DNA of 64,000 nt from Lentzea sp. NBRC 105346 (GTDB lineage Bacteria; Actinomycetota; Actinomycetes; Mycobacteriales; Pseudonocardiaceae), in assembly GCF_030269605.1 (NCBI RefSeq), contig NZ_BSTQ01000002.1:62001-126000 (forward strand). Direction: 5' to 3'. The notes under the pieces were generated by a model. It worked only from the letters and a program-made list of their open reading frames with translations, was not told where the DNA came from and searched no databases. A program made the position numbers and the translations under genes. The first letter of the stretch is position 1. Each line of letters starts with the position of its first letter. Positions 1 through 8,728 of this stretch are shown piece by piece.

Positions 1-574
1 GCATCAGCAACGCCCACAAGGGTTCTCGCAACGGATGCTCGATGACCAGCCCGGTGAGCTCGCCGGCCACGTCTTTCGCACCGCAGGCGAGGCCGGACCG
101 TGCCCATTCCTCGACGACCGTCATCCGGGCCTCACCGAGTCGCGCGGCCGCGGCCCGGGTTGTTCCGCGCAGCTCGACGTTCGCCAGCGCGGGCCCGCGC
201 CAAAGTTCGAGCGCGCGGCCGAACAGCCCCGCGGCCGCGGCGTGCCGGTGTCTTCGCGCCATGCGTCTGCCCTGCCGCACCATGTCCTCGAACACCTCCA
301 GGTCCAGCTCGCCCGGCCCCACCTGCAGCGAGTAGCCGCCGGGGCACGTGACCACCCGCGCCCCCAGCCGCCGGATCACGACGACCTGGTTGCGCAGGTT
401 GGCCACGGCCGACTCGGGCGGGTCGTCACCCCACACCGCGCCGACGAGGTGGTCGACGGTCACCACCTTGTTGGCCGACAACAACAACGCGGCCAGCAGC
501 GAACGTGCCTTCACCGGCACGACCTCGCCCCGGTCGCGGACTTCCAACGGGCCCAGCACGCGAAACTCGACCAT
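1..574 (-). CDS. SARP-type (BTAD) transcriptional regulator, C-terminus cut by the window edge
   Basis: The ATG at 574 opens a reading frame that runs off the left edge, so about 191 N-terminal residues are visible. They begin MVEFRVLGPLEV, the usual opening of SARP/AfsR-type winged-helix domains (roughly residues 1-95), and continue into a bacterial transcriptional activation domain containing ALELWRGPALANV. Family members activate secondary-metabolism or stress genes by binding direct repeats near -35. Whether a STAND ATPase or TPR region follows cannot be seen. It is divergent from the small secreted protein gene at 733; the 158 bp between them contain a 10-bp palindrome (654-663) and a 5-bp-arm inverted repeat (671-687) that could be operators. 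Confidence 0.88.
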   Translation of the reverse strand, partial: MVEFRVLGPLEVRDRGEVVPVKARSLLAALLLSANKVVTVDHLVGAVWGDDPPESAVANLRNQVVVIRRLGARVVTCPGGYSLQVGPGELDLEVFEDMVRQGRRMARRHRHAAAAGLFGRALELWRGPALANVELRGTTRAAAARLGEARMTVVEEWARSGLACGAKDVAGELTGLVIEHPLREPLWALLM

Positions 575-732
575 GTCGCCCCTCCCCGGCCGACCACGGT
601 GCCAGCGAGCGAGTCCACGCCGCAAAGGTTGTTCCACATCGGCCCGACCAGGGCACATATGTGAATCATGCGGACCTCGTATGTCCGCCGGGCACGGTGT
701 CGCCGTCAACCGGAATCGAGGGGGCTGCACGG

Positions 733-1173
733 ATGAAATCGTTGAGGAGCGTTGTCGCGGCGGGGATCGGTGTCGCCGCACTGGTGGCGGTCGCCGCGTC
801 CGGCACCATGGCGCAGGCGGAGCCGGCCAACTCGGGTGTCCCGCGACAGGAACCCCTGAAGTCGGAGAAGGTCGAGTCCACCAAGCAGGTCACGAGCGCG
901 ATGGGCAGCGTCTGGGGCGGGCGGACGTGGTGGTGTGGCGTCCACGGCACGCGCGACCTCTGGCTGTCCATTCCCGAGACCGGAATCCAGTCCAGCAGCG
1001 CGATCACGATGTCGTTCACCGAGCGCGGCGGCGGGGGCGTCGACTTCAACGGCGACGCCACGATCACCGTCCAGAACGTGGCAATCCATGCGAACGGGTC
1101 GGTGTACGTGAGGGTGAACATCGCCTGGGGCTCGGATCTGTGCATCAACGGCAAATGGGTCGCCGTCATCTGA
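733..1173 (+). CDS. small secreted protein of unknown function
   Basis: This 146-residue protein starts at the ATG at 733. It has a clear Sec signal peptide: positively charged MKSLRS, a hydrophobic Ala/Val stretch, and a probable cleavage site after AQA near residue 33. The mature part is short and Gly/Ser/Thr/Trp-rich, with two cysteines (one in WWCGVHG, one in DLCINGKW) that may form a disulfide. I do not recognise the family. The gene lies opposite the SARP gene and ends at a strong hairpin (1196-1221) shared with the convergent secreted-protein gene. Confidence 0.75.
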   Translation: MKSLRSVVAAGIGVAALVAVAASGTMAQAEPANSGVPRQEPLKSEKVESTKQVTSAMGSVWGGRTWWCGVHGTRDLWLSIPETGIQSSSAITMSFTERGGGGVDFNGDATITVQNVAIHANGSVYVRVNIAWGSDLCINGKWVAVI

Positions 1174-1195
1174 GTCGAAGACACACCGGGGCTGG

Positions 1196-1221
1196 GTTGA
1201 GGACTCGCGCGAGTCCTCAAC
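1196..1221. terminator. bidirectional hairpin between two convergent secreted-protein genes
   Basis: A perfect 26-bp palindrome (13-bp arms with centre at 1208/1209) sits between the stop codons at 1173 and 1239. There is no U-tract, as is usual for actinobacterial terminators. It should serve both flanking genes. Confidence 0.7.
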
Positions 1222-1238
1222 TCGGCCCCCGCGAGTTC

Positions 1239-1655
1239 TTACTTCGCGACCTGCCAGGTGATCTTCACGACGCCGTCGTCCACGTCGGCGATCTTGGCGA
1301 AGGCGGCCTTGTCCAGGTTCAGGTCACCCTTCTTGGGCCCGGCCGCACGGTCGACGACCGGCACCTTGATCTTGCCCTTCGGACCGGTCACCTCGATGAT
1401 GACGCCGCAGTTCTCGTTCTTCTTCCCCTGGTCGAACTGAACGGCGTTGAGGCCGGTGATGAACTCCTTCGGCAATGACTTCAGGTGGTCCGACTTGGGG
1501 CAGGCCACGATGTTGAAGTCCGGCTTGTAGTCCTCGGTGAACGTCGCTTTGCCCTGGAACGAGCCCGTTCCCAGGTTTCCGGCGTACGGTGCGGGTGCGA
1601 CCAGGCCGGCGACAGCCAGTGCCACGGCCCCGACCGCGGTGGCAGCAGACAACAC
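1239..1655 (-). CDS. secreted double-psi beta-barrel (RlpA/expansin-like) protein
   Basis: I place the start at GTG 1655, or TTG 1652 just after it, because a strong GGAGG lies directly upstream; the longer frame to 1694 has no ribosome site. The product is about 138 residues with a signal peptide ending near APAPYA. The mature protein carries hallmarks of the double-psi barrel fold: CGVIIEVTGPKG, a VPVVDR strand and the C-terminal LDKAAFAKIADVDDGVV segment. Family relatives include expansin-like proteins and Streptomyces secreted protease inhibitors, so wall loosening or protease inhibition are both possible. The usual second cysteine after the VVDR strand is absent, leaving only two cysteines. 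Confidence 0.72.
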   Translation of the reverse strand: MLSAATAVGAVALAVAGLVAPAPYAGNLGTGSFQGKATFTEDYKPDFNIVACPKSDHLKSLPKEFITGLNAVQFDQGKKNENCGVIIEVTGPKGKIKVPVVDRAAGPKKGDLNLDKAAFAKIADVDDGVVKITWQVAK

Positions 1656-1694
1656 AATTCCTCCAGCAGGAGAAGGGAAATTTGGGGACGCCAC

Positions 1695-1785
1695 CGAAGT
1701 TAGCGATCTCCATTCCCGGGTTGCCAGCCACCGAGTGTGCGATAGACGAAAGCTATCTCAAAATGATCCTTAAGCTACTTTTCTG
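1695..1785 (-). promoter_or_regulatory. AT-richer upstream region of the double-psi barrel gene
   Basis: This spacer between two same-strand genes is clearly richer in A/T than its surroundings and contains a small inverted repeat at 1741-1757 (5-bp arms). It probably holds the promoter of the secreted-protein gene, but I cannot fix -35 and -10 boxes with confidence. Confidence 0.3.
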
Positions 1786-2634
1786 TCAGTTTGCCAACGC
1801 GCGAACCGCGGAGGCGAACCGCAGCGGCGCTCCGACATCTGCCTGACGGAAACCGAGCGACGGTTCGGTCAGCTCCAGCTCCAGCAGCAACGGCCGGCCG
1901 TCGGCGCCGGTCACCAGATCCACCCGCGCGTACAGCAGGTCGGATCGCTTGAGGCGCAACAGATCCGCGGCGGCATCGAGGACGTCCTCGGCGAGCGCGC
2001 GCTTCGCGGGTGAGGGCCTCGCGGGCGCGAGCTTCTCCTCGACGTACAGGCCGGAAGCGTCCTTTGTGGCGTCCGGCGACAGCATCGCGCCCTTGGTGAA
2101 CGCGTGCGAGTAGACACCGCCGAAGAACACCAGAGCCGTCTCACCCTCACCATCCACTCGGGACTGATAGGGCTGCACCAAGGCGTTGGCGCCCAACGAG
2201 TCCAGGTGCGCCTGCGCCTCGTCGAACTGTCCGGCGGCGAACCGGCTCGCACCGCGTGACCCCGCGCCGATCGCGGGCTTCACGACGAACTCGCCGTCCG
2301 GCCACACCGGACGCTCCCCCGGTTCCACGACCGTGGTCGGCACCACCGGGACGCCGAGGTCCAGCAGAGACACCAAATAGGACTTGTCGGTGTTCCACTT
2401 GACGACCTCGGGCGAGTTCACCAGCCGCGGCACCGAGGCGCACCAGTCGAGGAACTCCGGCAGCCGCTCGGTGTAGTCCCAGGTCGCGCGCAGCACGACG
2501 AGGTCGGCGGCCACCGGGTCGCCCCAGACCGCCCACTCCGCGGCGATGCCCAGGTCCGACAACGCGGTCAGCGCCGCGTCGTCGTCGCCATCACCGTGTG
2601 GCAGGGCGGCACAGGCCGCGAACGCGACCTTCAC
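1786..2634 (-). CDS. ATP-grasp family ligase-like protein
   Basis: The 282-residue protein starts at GTG 2634, which overlaps the stop of the upstream gene in a 4-base GTGA, so the two are translationally coupled. It looks like an ATP-grasp enzyme of the RimK/glutathione-synthetase-like type: an N-terminal substrate domain with VVLRATWDYTERLPEF, the nucleotide-binding EFVVKPAIGAGSRG, the ARVDLV strand, and the metal-binding LLLELELTEPSLGF near the C-terminus. ATP-grasp enzymes join a carboxylate to an amine or thiol through an acyl phosphate. The substrate here is unknown. Confidence 0.85.
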   Translation of the reverse strand: MKVAFAACAALPHGDGDDDAALTALSDLGIAAEWAVWGDPVAADLVVLRATWDYTERLPEFLDWCASVPRLVNSPEVVKWNTDKSYLVSLLDLGVPVVPTTVVEPGERPVWPDGEFVVKPAIGAGSRGASRFAAGQFDEAQAHLDSLGANALVQPYQSRVDGEGETALVFFGGVYSHAFTKGAMLSPDATKDASGLYVEEKLAPARPSPAKRALAEDVLDAAADLLRLKRSDLLYARVDLVTGADGRPLLLELELTEPSLGFRQADVGAPLRFASAVRALAN

Positions 2635-2912
2635 CGTTGCATCGTCGCCATCTTCTTGCGGTGCGCCGAACCGATCTTGGTCGCGGCGATGGTCTCGCGA
2701 TCCCACTCGGCCGGCTCGAGACCCGGCACGGCCGCGACGACCTGCTCGGCCACCTCGACCGACTCGACGATCACGTCGCCCATCGCACCGTCCTCGCCGA
2801 CGAGCACGATCCGCGCACCCGCACGGCCGATGTTCTCGACCACCGCGCGCGCCGTCTTGCCGTGCGCCTGCAGGAAGTCCTGCGCAATCTTGACAGCTTT
2901 CTTTTCGGCCAC
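2631..2912 (-). CDS. conserved small protein of unknown function
   Basis: This 93-residue, Lys/Glu-rich protein has no signal peptide or membrane segment. It begins MAEKKAVKIAQDFLQ and has a central ARIVLVGEDGAMGDVIV stretch that looks like a beta-alpha unit. I do not recognise a named domain. Its stop codon overlaps the start of the ATP-grasp gene, which suggests the two products act together. The upstream gap to the divergent DUF885 gene is only 38 bp. Confidence 0.75.
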   Translation of the reverse strand: MAEKKAVKIAQDFLQAHGKTARAVVENIGRAGARIVLVGEDGAMGDVIVESVEVAEQVVAAVPGLEPAEWDRETIAATKIGSAHRKKMATMQR

Positions 2913-2950
2913 GGCTCCCTACCTTAGAACCAGGCGGTAACTTCCGTGAC

Positions 2951-4537
2951 GTGACCGCTGACACCCATGTAGTCGATGAGTTCCTCGACTGGTACTTCGA
3001 CCGGCATCCGGCGCGCGCCGCGTCACTCGGATCGCTGAACCACGACCACACGCTCGGTGACTTCAGCGCCGCGGCGTTCGAGACGACCGAGCGCGAGACG
3101 GACACGTGGCTGGCGCGGCTCACCGCCGCGCCCGCGGCCACGCTCGACGAGGAGGTCGACCGCGACCTGCTGATCTCGGTGCTCAGGGGCGACCAGCTGC
3201 TCGCGGCGTGGCCGGGCTGGCGGCGTGACCCGTCCGAGTACACCTCGATCGCGCTGTACACGCTGCACGCCGCGTTCACCTACGGGCTGCGGCCGGAGCC
3301 GGAGCTCGTGGAGACGGTCATCGCGCGGCTCGCCGAGATCCCGTCGATCCTCGCCGCGTGCCGGGCGAACCTCGACCCGTCGCTCGCGTCGCCGGTGATC
3401 GTCCAGCGCGGCATCGATCAGGCGCGCACCGGCCGGGCGTTCCTCACGCGTGCGCTGCCGGTGTCGGTGCAGGACGAACGGCTGCGCGCCCGGCTCGTCG
3501 AGGCGGCGGAACCGGCGGCGGAGGCGTTCGACGCGCTGGTCGTCTTCCTGGAATCGTTCCTCGACCGTGCGCACGGCGACTGGCGGATGGGCGAGAAGCT
3601 CTACTCCGGACTGCTGCTGGAGCACGAGCTGCTCGGGTACGGCGCCGGCGAGCTGCACGAGCGCGGCAAGGCCGCGTACGCCTCTTTGGAGGCGGAGATC
3701 GTTTCGCTGGCGGGGACGTCCGACTGGCGGTCCGTGCTGACGGCGTTGCAGGACGACCACCCGCCGACGCTGGAGGCGATGCGGCAGGAATATGAGGACG
3801 AGACCGAGCGCGCGCGTCAGTTCCTCATCGAACACGGGCTCGTGACGTTGCCCGACGGCGAGGAATGCCGGGTGGTGCCGTCGCCGATGTTCCATCGGCC
3901 GGTCGTGGCGGTCGCGTCCTACATGCAGCCGCCGCCGCTGACGTCCGGCCGGGTCGGCCACTTCTTCGTGCCGTACACGCCGGACGGGTTCACGCAGGAG
4001 CAGATCACGCAGCGGTTGCGCACCAACGCACGATTCCAGCTCGCGACGATCTCGGTGCACGAGGCGTACCCCGGTCACCACTGGCACCTGTCGTGGCTCG
4101 CCGCGCAGGACCGGCCGGTGCGGCAGGTGTTCCGCACTCCTTACTTCTCCGAGGGGTGGGCGCTGTACGCGGAGAAGCTGCTGCGCGAGCACGGCTACTT
4201 CACGTCGGTCGCGCAGGAGCTCGGGCACGTCGAGGCGCGCCTGTTCCGGGCCGCCCGGATGGTCGTCGACACCGCGTTGCACTGCGGGGACATGACCGTC
4301 GAGCAGGCTCAGTCGCATCTGGTGGCCAACACGGCACTGACGCCGGGGACCGCGGCGGGCGAGGTGTCGCGGTACTGCGCGTGGCCGACGCAGGCGCCGT
4401 CCTACCTGACGGGCGCGCTGGAGATCGAGCGCATCCGCGACGATTACACCGGTGGCCTGCGGGAATTCCACGACACGATCGCCGGGTCCGGGGCGTTGCC
4501 GCTCGGACTCGCACGCAGGGTCGTTCTCGGCAGGTGA
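2951..4537 (+). CDS. DUF885 family metallopeptidase-like protein
   Basis: The 528-residue cytoplasmic protein begins at GTG 2951. It has the DUF885 signature HEAYPGHH at about residues 370-377, which resembles a zinc-binding HExxH-type helix, followed about 30 residues later by SEGWALYAE (from residue 400), which supplies the conserved glutamate. The length matches the family. Related proteins are annotated as putative metallocarboxypeptidases, but few have been tested, so a substrate cannot be given. There is no signal peptide. Confidence 0.85.
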   Translation: MTADTHVVDEFLDWYFDRHPARAASLGSLNHDHTLGDFSAAAFETTERETDTWLARLTAAPAATLDEEVDRDLLISVLRGDQLLAAWPGWRRDPSEYTSIALYTLHAAFTYGLRPEPELVETVIARLAEIPSILAACRANLDPSLASPVIVQRGIDQARTGRAFLTRALPVSVQDERLRARLVEAAEPAAEAFDALVVFLESFLDRAHGDWRMGEKLYSGLLLEHELLGYGAGELHERGKAAYASLEAEIVSLAGTSDWRSVLTALQDDHPPTLEAMRQEYEDETERARQFLIEHGLVTLPDGEECRVVPSPMFHRPVVAVASYMQPPPLTSGRVGHFFVPYTPDGFTQEQITQRLRTNARFQLATISVHEAYPGHHWHLSWLAAQDRPVRQVFRTPYFSEGWALYAEKLLREHGYFTSVAQELGHVEARLFRAARMVVDTALHCGDMTVEQAQSHLVANTALTPGTAAGEVSRYCAWPTQAPSYLTGALEIERIRDDYTGGLREFHDTIAGSGALPLGLARRVVLGR

Positions 4538-4577
4538 GACCGGGAACATCATCTTCTGTCGATTGGTTGTGCCGGAC

Positions 4578-5537
4578 ATGACGAAGGCAGTGGTTGCACG
4601 GGCCGCGGGCGGTCCGGAGGTCCTGGAGTACACCGACGTCTCGCCGCGTTCGCTCGAATCGGGTGAGCTGCGCGTACGGGTGAGCGCGGCCGGGGTGAAC
4701 TTCATCGACACCTATCAGCGGTCCGGGCTGTACTCCGTGCCGCTGCCCGCGGTGCTGGGGCTGGAGGGTGCGGGCGAGGTCGTCGAGTCCGCTTCTCCCG
4801 ACTTCGCCGTCGGCGACCGGGTCGCGTGGATGTCCTCGCTCGGCAGCTACGCGGCCGAGGCGATCGTGTCCGCGTCCGTCGCGGTTCCGGTGCCGTCCGG
4901 GGTCGACGACGAGACCGCGGCCGCCGCGCTGCTGCAGGGCGTCACGGCGCACTACCTGCTGCACTCGACGTTCTCGGTGTCGTCCGGTCAGACGGTTCTC
5001 GTGCACGCCGCCGCCGGTGGCATGGGGTTGCTGCTGACGCAGTGGGCGACCGCGCTCGGCGCACGCGTGATCGGTACGGCTTCGACCGACGAGAAGGCCG
5101 ACTTGGCTCGTGCCGCCGGTGCTACCGACGTGTTCAAGTACGGCGACTTCGCCGGTGCTGTTCGATCGGTGACCGACGGGCGTGGCGTGGACGTCGTGTA
5201 CGACGGGGTCGGCAAGGACACGTTCGACGGGTCACTCGCGTCGCTGCGGCCGCGCGGGCTGCTGGCGTTGTACGGCGCGGCTTCCGGGCCGGTGCCGCCG
5301 TTCGACCTGCAGCGGCTCAACCAGTCCGGTGGCCTGTTCGTCACGCGGCCGAGCACCGTCTGGTACACGCAGACGCGCGACGAGCTGGAGTGGCGGGCGC
5401 GGGACGTGTACGCCGCGATCGCGGACGGCACGCTCTCGATCCGGGTCGGTGGCCGCTACAAGCTGGAGGAGGCGCGGCAGGCACACGAGGACCTGGAGGG
5501 CCGCCGCACGACGGGCAAGCTCCTCCTAGTCCCCTGA
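4578..5537 (+). CDS. zinc-less quinone oxidoreductase (MDR superfamily)
   Basis: This 319-residue protein is a typical NADPH:quinone reductase of the medium-chain dehydrogenase/reductase superfamily. It has the N-terminal GroES-like domain (GVNFIDTYQRSGLY, LGLEGAGEVVE) and the Rossmann motif HAAAGGMGLLLTQWA. The catalytic zinc ligands of alcohol dehydrogenases are absent, as in quinone reductases. I chose ATG 4578; an in-frame GTG three codons earlier is possible. It ends just before a strong hairpin. Confidence 0.88.
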   Translation: MTKAVVARAAGGPEVLEYTDVSPRSLESGELRVRVSAAGVNFIDTYQRSGLYSVPLPAVLGLEGAGEVVESASPDFAVGDRVAWMSSLGSYAAEAIVSASVAVPVPSGVDDETAAAALLQGVTAHYLLHSTFSVSSGQTVLVHAAAGGMGLLLTQWATALGARVIGTASTDEKADLARAAGATDVFKYGDFAGAVRSVTDGRGVDVVYDGVGKDTFDGSLASLRPRGLLALYGAASGPVPPFDLQRLNQSGGLFVTRPSTVWYTQTRDELEWRARDVYAAIADGTLSIRVGGRYKLEEARQAHEDLEGRRTTGKLLLVP

Positions 5538-5540
5538 GAC

Positions 5541-5589
5541 CGTTAAGGCCACCTTCACTGCGCTGAACGCAGTAAAGGTGGCCTTAACG
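5541..5589. terminator. long bidirectional hairpin between convergent genes
   Basis: Two 22-bp arms (5541-5562 and 5568-5589) pair with one mismatch around a 5-base loop. The hairpin separates the quinone oxidoreductase from the FKBP lipoprotein gene. Its outer arm shares the core GTTAAGG-S-CACC with the hairpin at 44714-44762. Confidence 0.75.
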
Positions 5590-5597
5590 GCACTCAC

Positions 5598-6185
5598 TCA
5601 GCTGCCGGACTTGACCTCGATGGCGTCGACGACGAAGACGAGCGTCTCGCCGGGCTGGATGTCGCCCTGGCCGGCGTCGCCGTAGCCCTTCTCCGGCGGC
5701 ACGACCAGCAGGCGGCGACCGCCCTGCTTGAGACCGATCAGGCCCTCGTTCCAGCCCTTGATGACGGTGCCCTTGCCGACGTTCTGCACCGCGAACGGCC
5801 GGCCGGAGTCCCAGGACGCCTGGTTCTCCGCCTTCGTGGAGAAGGTGTAGAGCACGTAGTGGACGGAGGCGGTGTCGCCTTCCTTCACAGCCGCGCCGGT
5901 GCCGGGGATGACGTCCTTGGTGAGGAGCTCCTTCGGCGCGGAGCAGGTGGCCGGAACGGTGACCGACGGCTTCTTGCCGGGCTCGGTGGTCACCTTGAAG
6001 TCGTCGGCCGTGCAGGCCGGACCGGAGGGCGCCGTGCTCGAAGACGGAGCCTTGGACGACGACTTCGGAGCGGTCGCCGTCGGGTTGTTCCCGAGCGTCT
6101 GCGTGGACGGGCGGTCGCTGGCGGTGCAGCCGACGGTCGCCGCGGCCACGAGCGTCAAGGACGCGATGAGCAGGACGTTGCGCAT
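5598..6185 (-). CDS. FKBP-type peptidyl-prolyl isomerase lipoprotein
   Basis: The 195-residue protein has a lipoprotein signal with lipobox TVGC (Cys at about residue 20), then a Ser/Pro/Thr-rich linker, then a C-terminal FKBP domain. The domain shows KEGDTASVHYVLYTF, a VIKGWNEGLIGLKQGGRR segment and VPPEKGYGDAGQGDIQPGE, all characteristic of FKBPs. It should be anchored to the outer face of the membrane and speed proline isomerisation in exported proteins. Confidence 0.92.
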   Translation of the reverse strand: MRNVLLIASLTLVAAATVGCTASDRPSTQTLGNNPTATAPKSSSKAPSSSTAPSGPACTADDFKVTTEPGKKPSVTVPATCSAPKELLTKDVIPGTGAAVKEGDTASVHYVLYTFSTKAENQASWDSGRPFAVQNVGKGTVIKGWNEGLIGLKQGGRRLLVVPPEKGYGDAGQGDIQPGETLVFVVDAIEVKSGS

Positions 6186-6374
6186 GCCGGGGAGCTTATG
6201 AGCACGGGTGCGGCTGCCCGTCGGCGGGCCCTTCCGTGATCAATTATTGCGCGCCGAAATACATCATGAATTATGGCTTCCCTATCTTTTGACCGGCGCG
6301 TACAGTAACTCCGCGCACTCGGTCGGACACCGAGAGCATTCGTCCGTTCGTGTGCGGACCAAGGAGGTGACATC
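6186..6374 (+). promoter_or_regulatory. AT-rich divergent promoter region
   Basis: This 189-bp gap between the FKBP gene and the unrecognised membrane-protein gene has a block (6241-6300) of only about 47 % GC, far below its surroundings. It ends in a perfect AAGGAGGTGA ribosome-binding site at 6361-6370 that fixes the GTG start at 6375. No operator symmetry stood out. Confidence 0.45.
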
Positions 6375-7379
6375 GTGTCAGCGGAGCCAAGGGGCGTCCG
6401 CAGCAACCTGCTCCAGGAACTTTTCTGGACCCGCACAGGTTTGCTCCTTCTGGTACTCGTGGTCACTTCGGGTATCTGCTTGACCATATCCAGTCAAATG
6501 GAGCCGGGAACGCTGCGGAACTTCGTGACGTCGGTCGGCACCGGCACGTTGATTTCCGCGGTGGTGAGCTTCACGCAAACGCTCATCACCAGTTCGGCGG
6601 CGCAACGGGCATTGGTGGCGCCGGTAGTCGAGGAAAGCCGCAAGGCATTGCAGGACCTGACCGCCGAGTACCGCGCGCTCGACCGCGAGTTCTTCCCCAG
6701 CCACGTGTTCGAGCCGACCGCAAAGCCGGACCCGCAGTTCAACCAGCTGATGATGCAGGACCTCGAGCGCACCCGCCTGTACTGCTTCCGCGGGTTCGCG
6801 GGCCGGTACGCGGCGTGCCGGGTGCTGCTGTCACAGTCGGAGTGCGAGCTGCGAACGGTGCTGGCGGACCCGCGCGACGGCAACGCGATCAGCGGCCGGG
6901 CCAGGTACATGCTGCGTCACGAGGGCGCCGAGGGCGACTACGACGTGATCGCCGCGCAGCTGCGCGAGCAGATCTCCATCGGGCTCGTCGGGCTGTTCCT
7001 CGCGCGCGGCCGATGCAGCCGCATCGACGGCACGATCGTGTCCGACCCGCCCGTCGACCGGCTCGAGCTGTTCGACGACAGCGCGTGGCTCACGCTGTAC
7101 AGCAACACCGCCGGAGTGATCCGGCCCTATCCGCGGACCCTGCGTTTCACCGAAAGCTCTTTCCTGTACGGGATGGAGCGCGCAGAGTTCCTGCGGATCA
7201 GCAATTCCCGCGCCGGCTATCACTTCACGATCACGCCGTCGACATCCCGCACCGATTTTCAGGCTTTGTTCGAGAAGATCACCGGCACTCCCCTGTCCTC
7301 GGATGAGTTCGTCTCATTGGAAGACAAGTTCCACGAATTCCGCCGAGAGTTCTTCGCCTCCGCACAGCTGAGGAGCTGA
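6375..7379 (+). CDS. unrecognised protein with two N-terminal membrane helices and a cytoplasmic domain
   Basis: The 334-residue protein starts at GTG 6375 behind a perfect Shine-Dalgarno sequence. Two hydrophobic segments lie at about residues 18-35 and 48-70, and the remaining 260 residues are soluble and probably cytoplasmic. Recognisable stretches are RLYCFRGFAGRYAACRVLL and SAWLTLYSNTAGVIRPYPR, but I cannot name the domain. The two-helix-plus-cytosolic-domain plan resembles membrane effectors or sensors of bacterial conflict systems; that is an inference from architecture only. It is followed within 5 bases by the cupin-like gene, so the two are almost certainly co-expressed. Confidence 0.7.
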   Translation: MSAEPRGVRSNLLQELFWTRTGLLLLVLVVTSGICLTISSQMEPGTLRNFVTSVGTGTLISAVVSFTQTLITSSAAQRALVAPVVEESRKALQDLTAEYRALDREFFPSHVFEPTAKPDPQFNQLMMQDLERTRLYCFRGFAGRYAACRVLLSQSECELRTVLADPRDGNAISGRARYMLRHEGAEGDYDVIAAQLREQISIGLVGLFLARGRCSRIDGTIVSDPPVDRLELFDDSAWLTLYSNTAGVIRPYPRTLRFTESSFLYGMERAEFLRISNSRAGYHFTITPSTSRTDFQALFEKITGTPLSSDEFVSLEDKFHEFRREFFASAQLRS

Positions 7380-7384
7380 TCGTT

Positions 7385-8032
7385 TTGCTAGCCGAGTTCA
7401 CCGGGCTGACCGCACTCGCCGAACTCGCGTCCCGCCTCACTAGAGTCGATTCCCCTGTCATCGACAACTGGTCAGACGTGGCCACCTGCTTTCGTTCGTG
7501 GGCGGGACGGCCTTCGCTGCGCAATGAACTGCGCGACCACCTCAACACGCTGTCACCACGGGAAGCCATGTGGGTGATCGCGCACTCACGCGAAACGACC
7601 ACCCACTTCTCCTGGTGCCTGCGCGACGAACCGGACGAGCCGTTCACGTTCTGGCTGCACGAGTACAAACCGTGGCGCGACTGGCGTCCCGGCTACGCGG
7701 ACTCCGTCCACAACCACCGCTACCACTTCTGCACCACCCTGCTACGCGGCTCCTACCTGCACGAACGCTACGACGTCCGGCTGGGCCTCGGCGGCCGTTC
7801 GGTCGTCTGGGCCAAGATGGAATCCCGCGCCCAGTGCGCCGCCGGCGCGGTCGGCACCCTGTTCGCCGACGACTTCCACCGCATCCCGCGCGCGGCGGAC
7901 GGCACCATGACGTTCCTGGTGAAGTCGCGTGCCGTGTCCGCGTTCAGCCTGTCCTACGACCCGGAATCGGGCATTTCGCACCGGCACGTACCGGTCGAGG
8001 AGCGACTGGAGGACCTCACCAAGAACCTCTGA
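7385..8032 (+). CDS. cupin-like protein of unknown function
   Basis: This 215-residue protein probably starts at TTG 7385, 9-10 bases after GAGGAG. Its centre has a cupin-like metal-site pattern: the motif VHNHRYHFCTTLLRGSYLHE contains several histidines and a glutamate, and a second conserved block with FADDFHRI follows about 80 residues later. This arrangement recalls cysteine-dioxygenase-like cupins, but the family is not recognised. It is in a tight operon with the two-helix membrane protein and 44 bp upstream of the HD-hydrolase gene. Confidence 0.65.
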   Translation: MLAEFTGLTALAELASRLTRVDSPVIDNWSDVATCFRSWAGRPSLRNELRDHLNTLSPREAMWVIAHSRETTTHFSWCLRDEPDEPFTFWLHEYKPWRDWRPGYADSVHNHRYHFCTTLLRGSYLHERYDVRLGLGGRSVVWAKMESRAQCAAGAVGTLFADDFHRIPRAADGTMTFLVKSRAVSAFSLSYDPESGISHRHVPVEERLEDLTKNL

Positions 8033-8076
8033 AAGCCTCTAACTGAAGGGCCGCCGCACACTTACGATCGGGGGCT

Positions 8077-8721
8077 GTGCCCACCCGGACAGCGATCCCA
8101 CGATCCGCGATCACGGCCGTCGAGCGGCAGGTCTTCGAGCTCTGCCAGGAGCTCGCCCCTCGGCTGCAGTTCCACGGCTGGCACCACGTGAGCTTCGTGC
8201 GCGACAAATCCGTGCACTTCGCTTCTCGGAACGGCGCCTCCTCGGACGTGGTCGAGGTGGCCGCACTCGTGCACGACCTCAACTACATGGTGCGGCGCAA
8301 CTCGCTGCCCGTGGAGGGGTCCGAACTGCGGGCCTCCGTGCTGTCCTCCGCGGGTGTCGCCGAGGTGGCGTGGATCGAGGACATCGTGCTCGAGGCCGAG
8401 ATGCGCACGCGGCACCGCGACATCTCGCTGGAGGCGCAGGCGTTGTCGGACGCCGACACGCTGTTCAAGGCGCTGCCCGTGACGCCCGTGGTGCTGGCGC
8501 ACAAGTACCTGCAGGAGAACGGGATCACGCTGCGGGAGCTGGCGCAGAAGATCGTGGGCGAGCAGGTCGGGAAGCACGACTCGGGGTTCTACTTCTACGA
8601 CGCCGAGGCGGCCGCCACCTACTCGAAGTGGGCTTCGGCGAACCTGAAGCTGTGGCAGTGCATCGTGGAGTCGCTGGACGACCCCTGCGTGGAGGACCTG
8701 CTGACCGCGGTCGCTTCCTGA
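8077..8721 (+). CDS. HD-domain phosphohydrolase-like protein
   Basis: The 214-residue protein from GTG 8077 has features of an HD-superfamily metal-dependent phosphohydrolase: a histidine in HGWHHVSFV, the paired His-Asp in VAALVHDLNYM, and a downstream aspartate in SDADTLFKALP. Family members hydrolyse nucleotides or other phosphate esters. The substrate here is unknown. It is the last gene of the apparent three-gene row with the membrane protein and cupin-like protein. Confidence 0.75.
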   Translation: MPTRTAIPRSAITAVERQVFELCQELAPRLQFHGWHHVSFVRDKSVHFASRNGASSDVVEVAALVHDLNYMVRRNSLPVEGSELRASVLSSAGVAEVAWIEDIVLEAEMRTRHRDISLEAQALSDADTLFKALPVTPVVLAHKYLQENGITLRELAQKIVGEQVGKHDSGFYFYDAEAAATYSKWASANLKLWQCIVESLDDPCVEDLLTAVAS

Positions 8722-8728
8722 AAAACGC

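Noticed and set aside
35..1478. Long plus-strand frames at the left edge
   Set aside because: They are antisense to the SARP gene or to the double-psi barrel gene, have Arg/Pro/Ser-rich nonsense composition and no family features.
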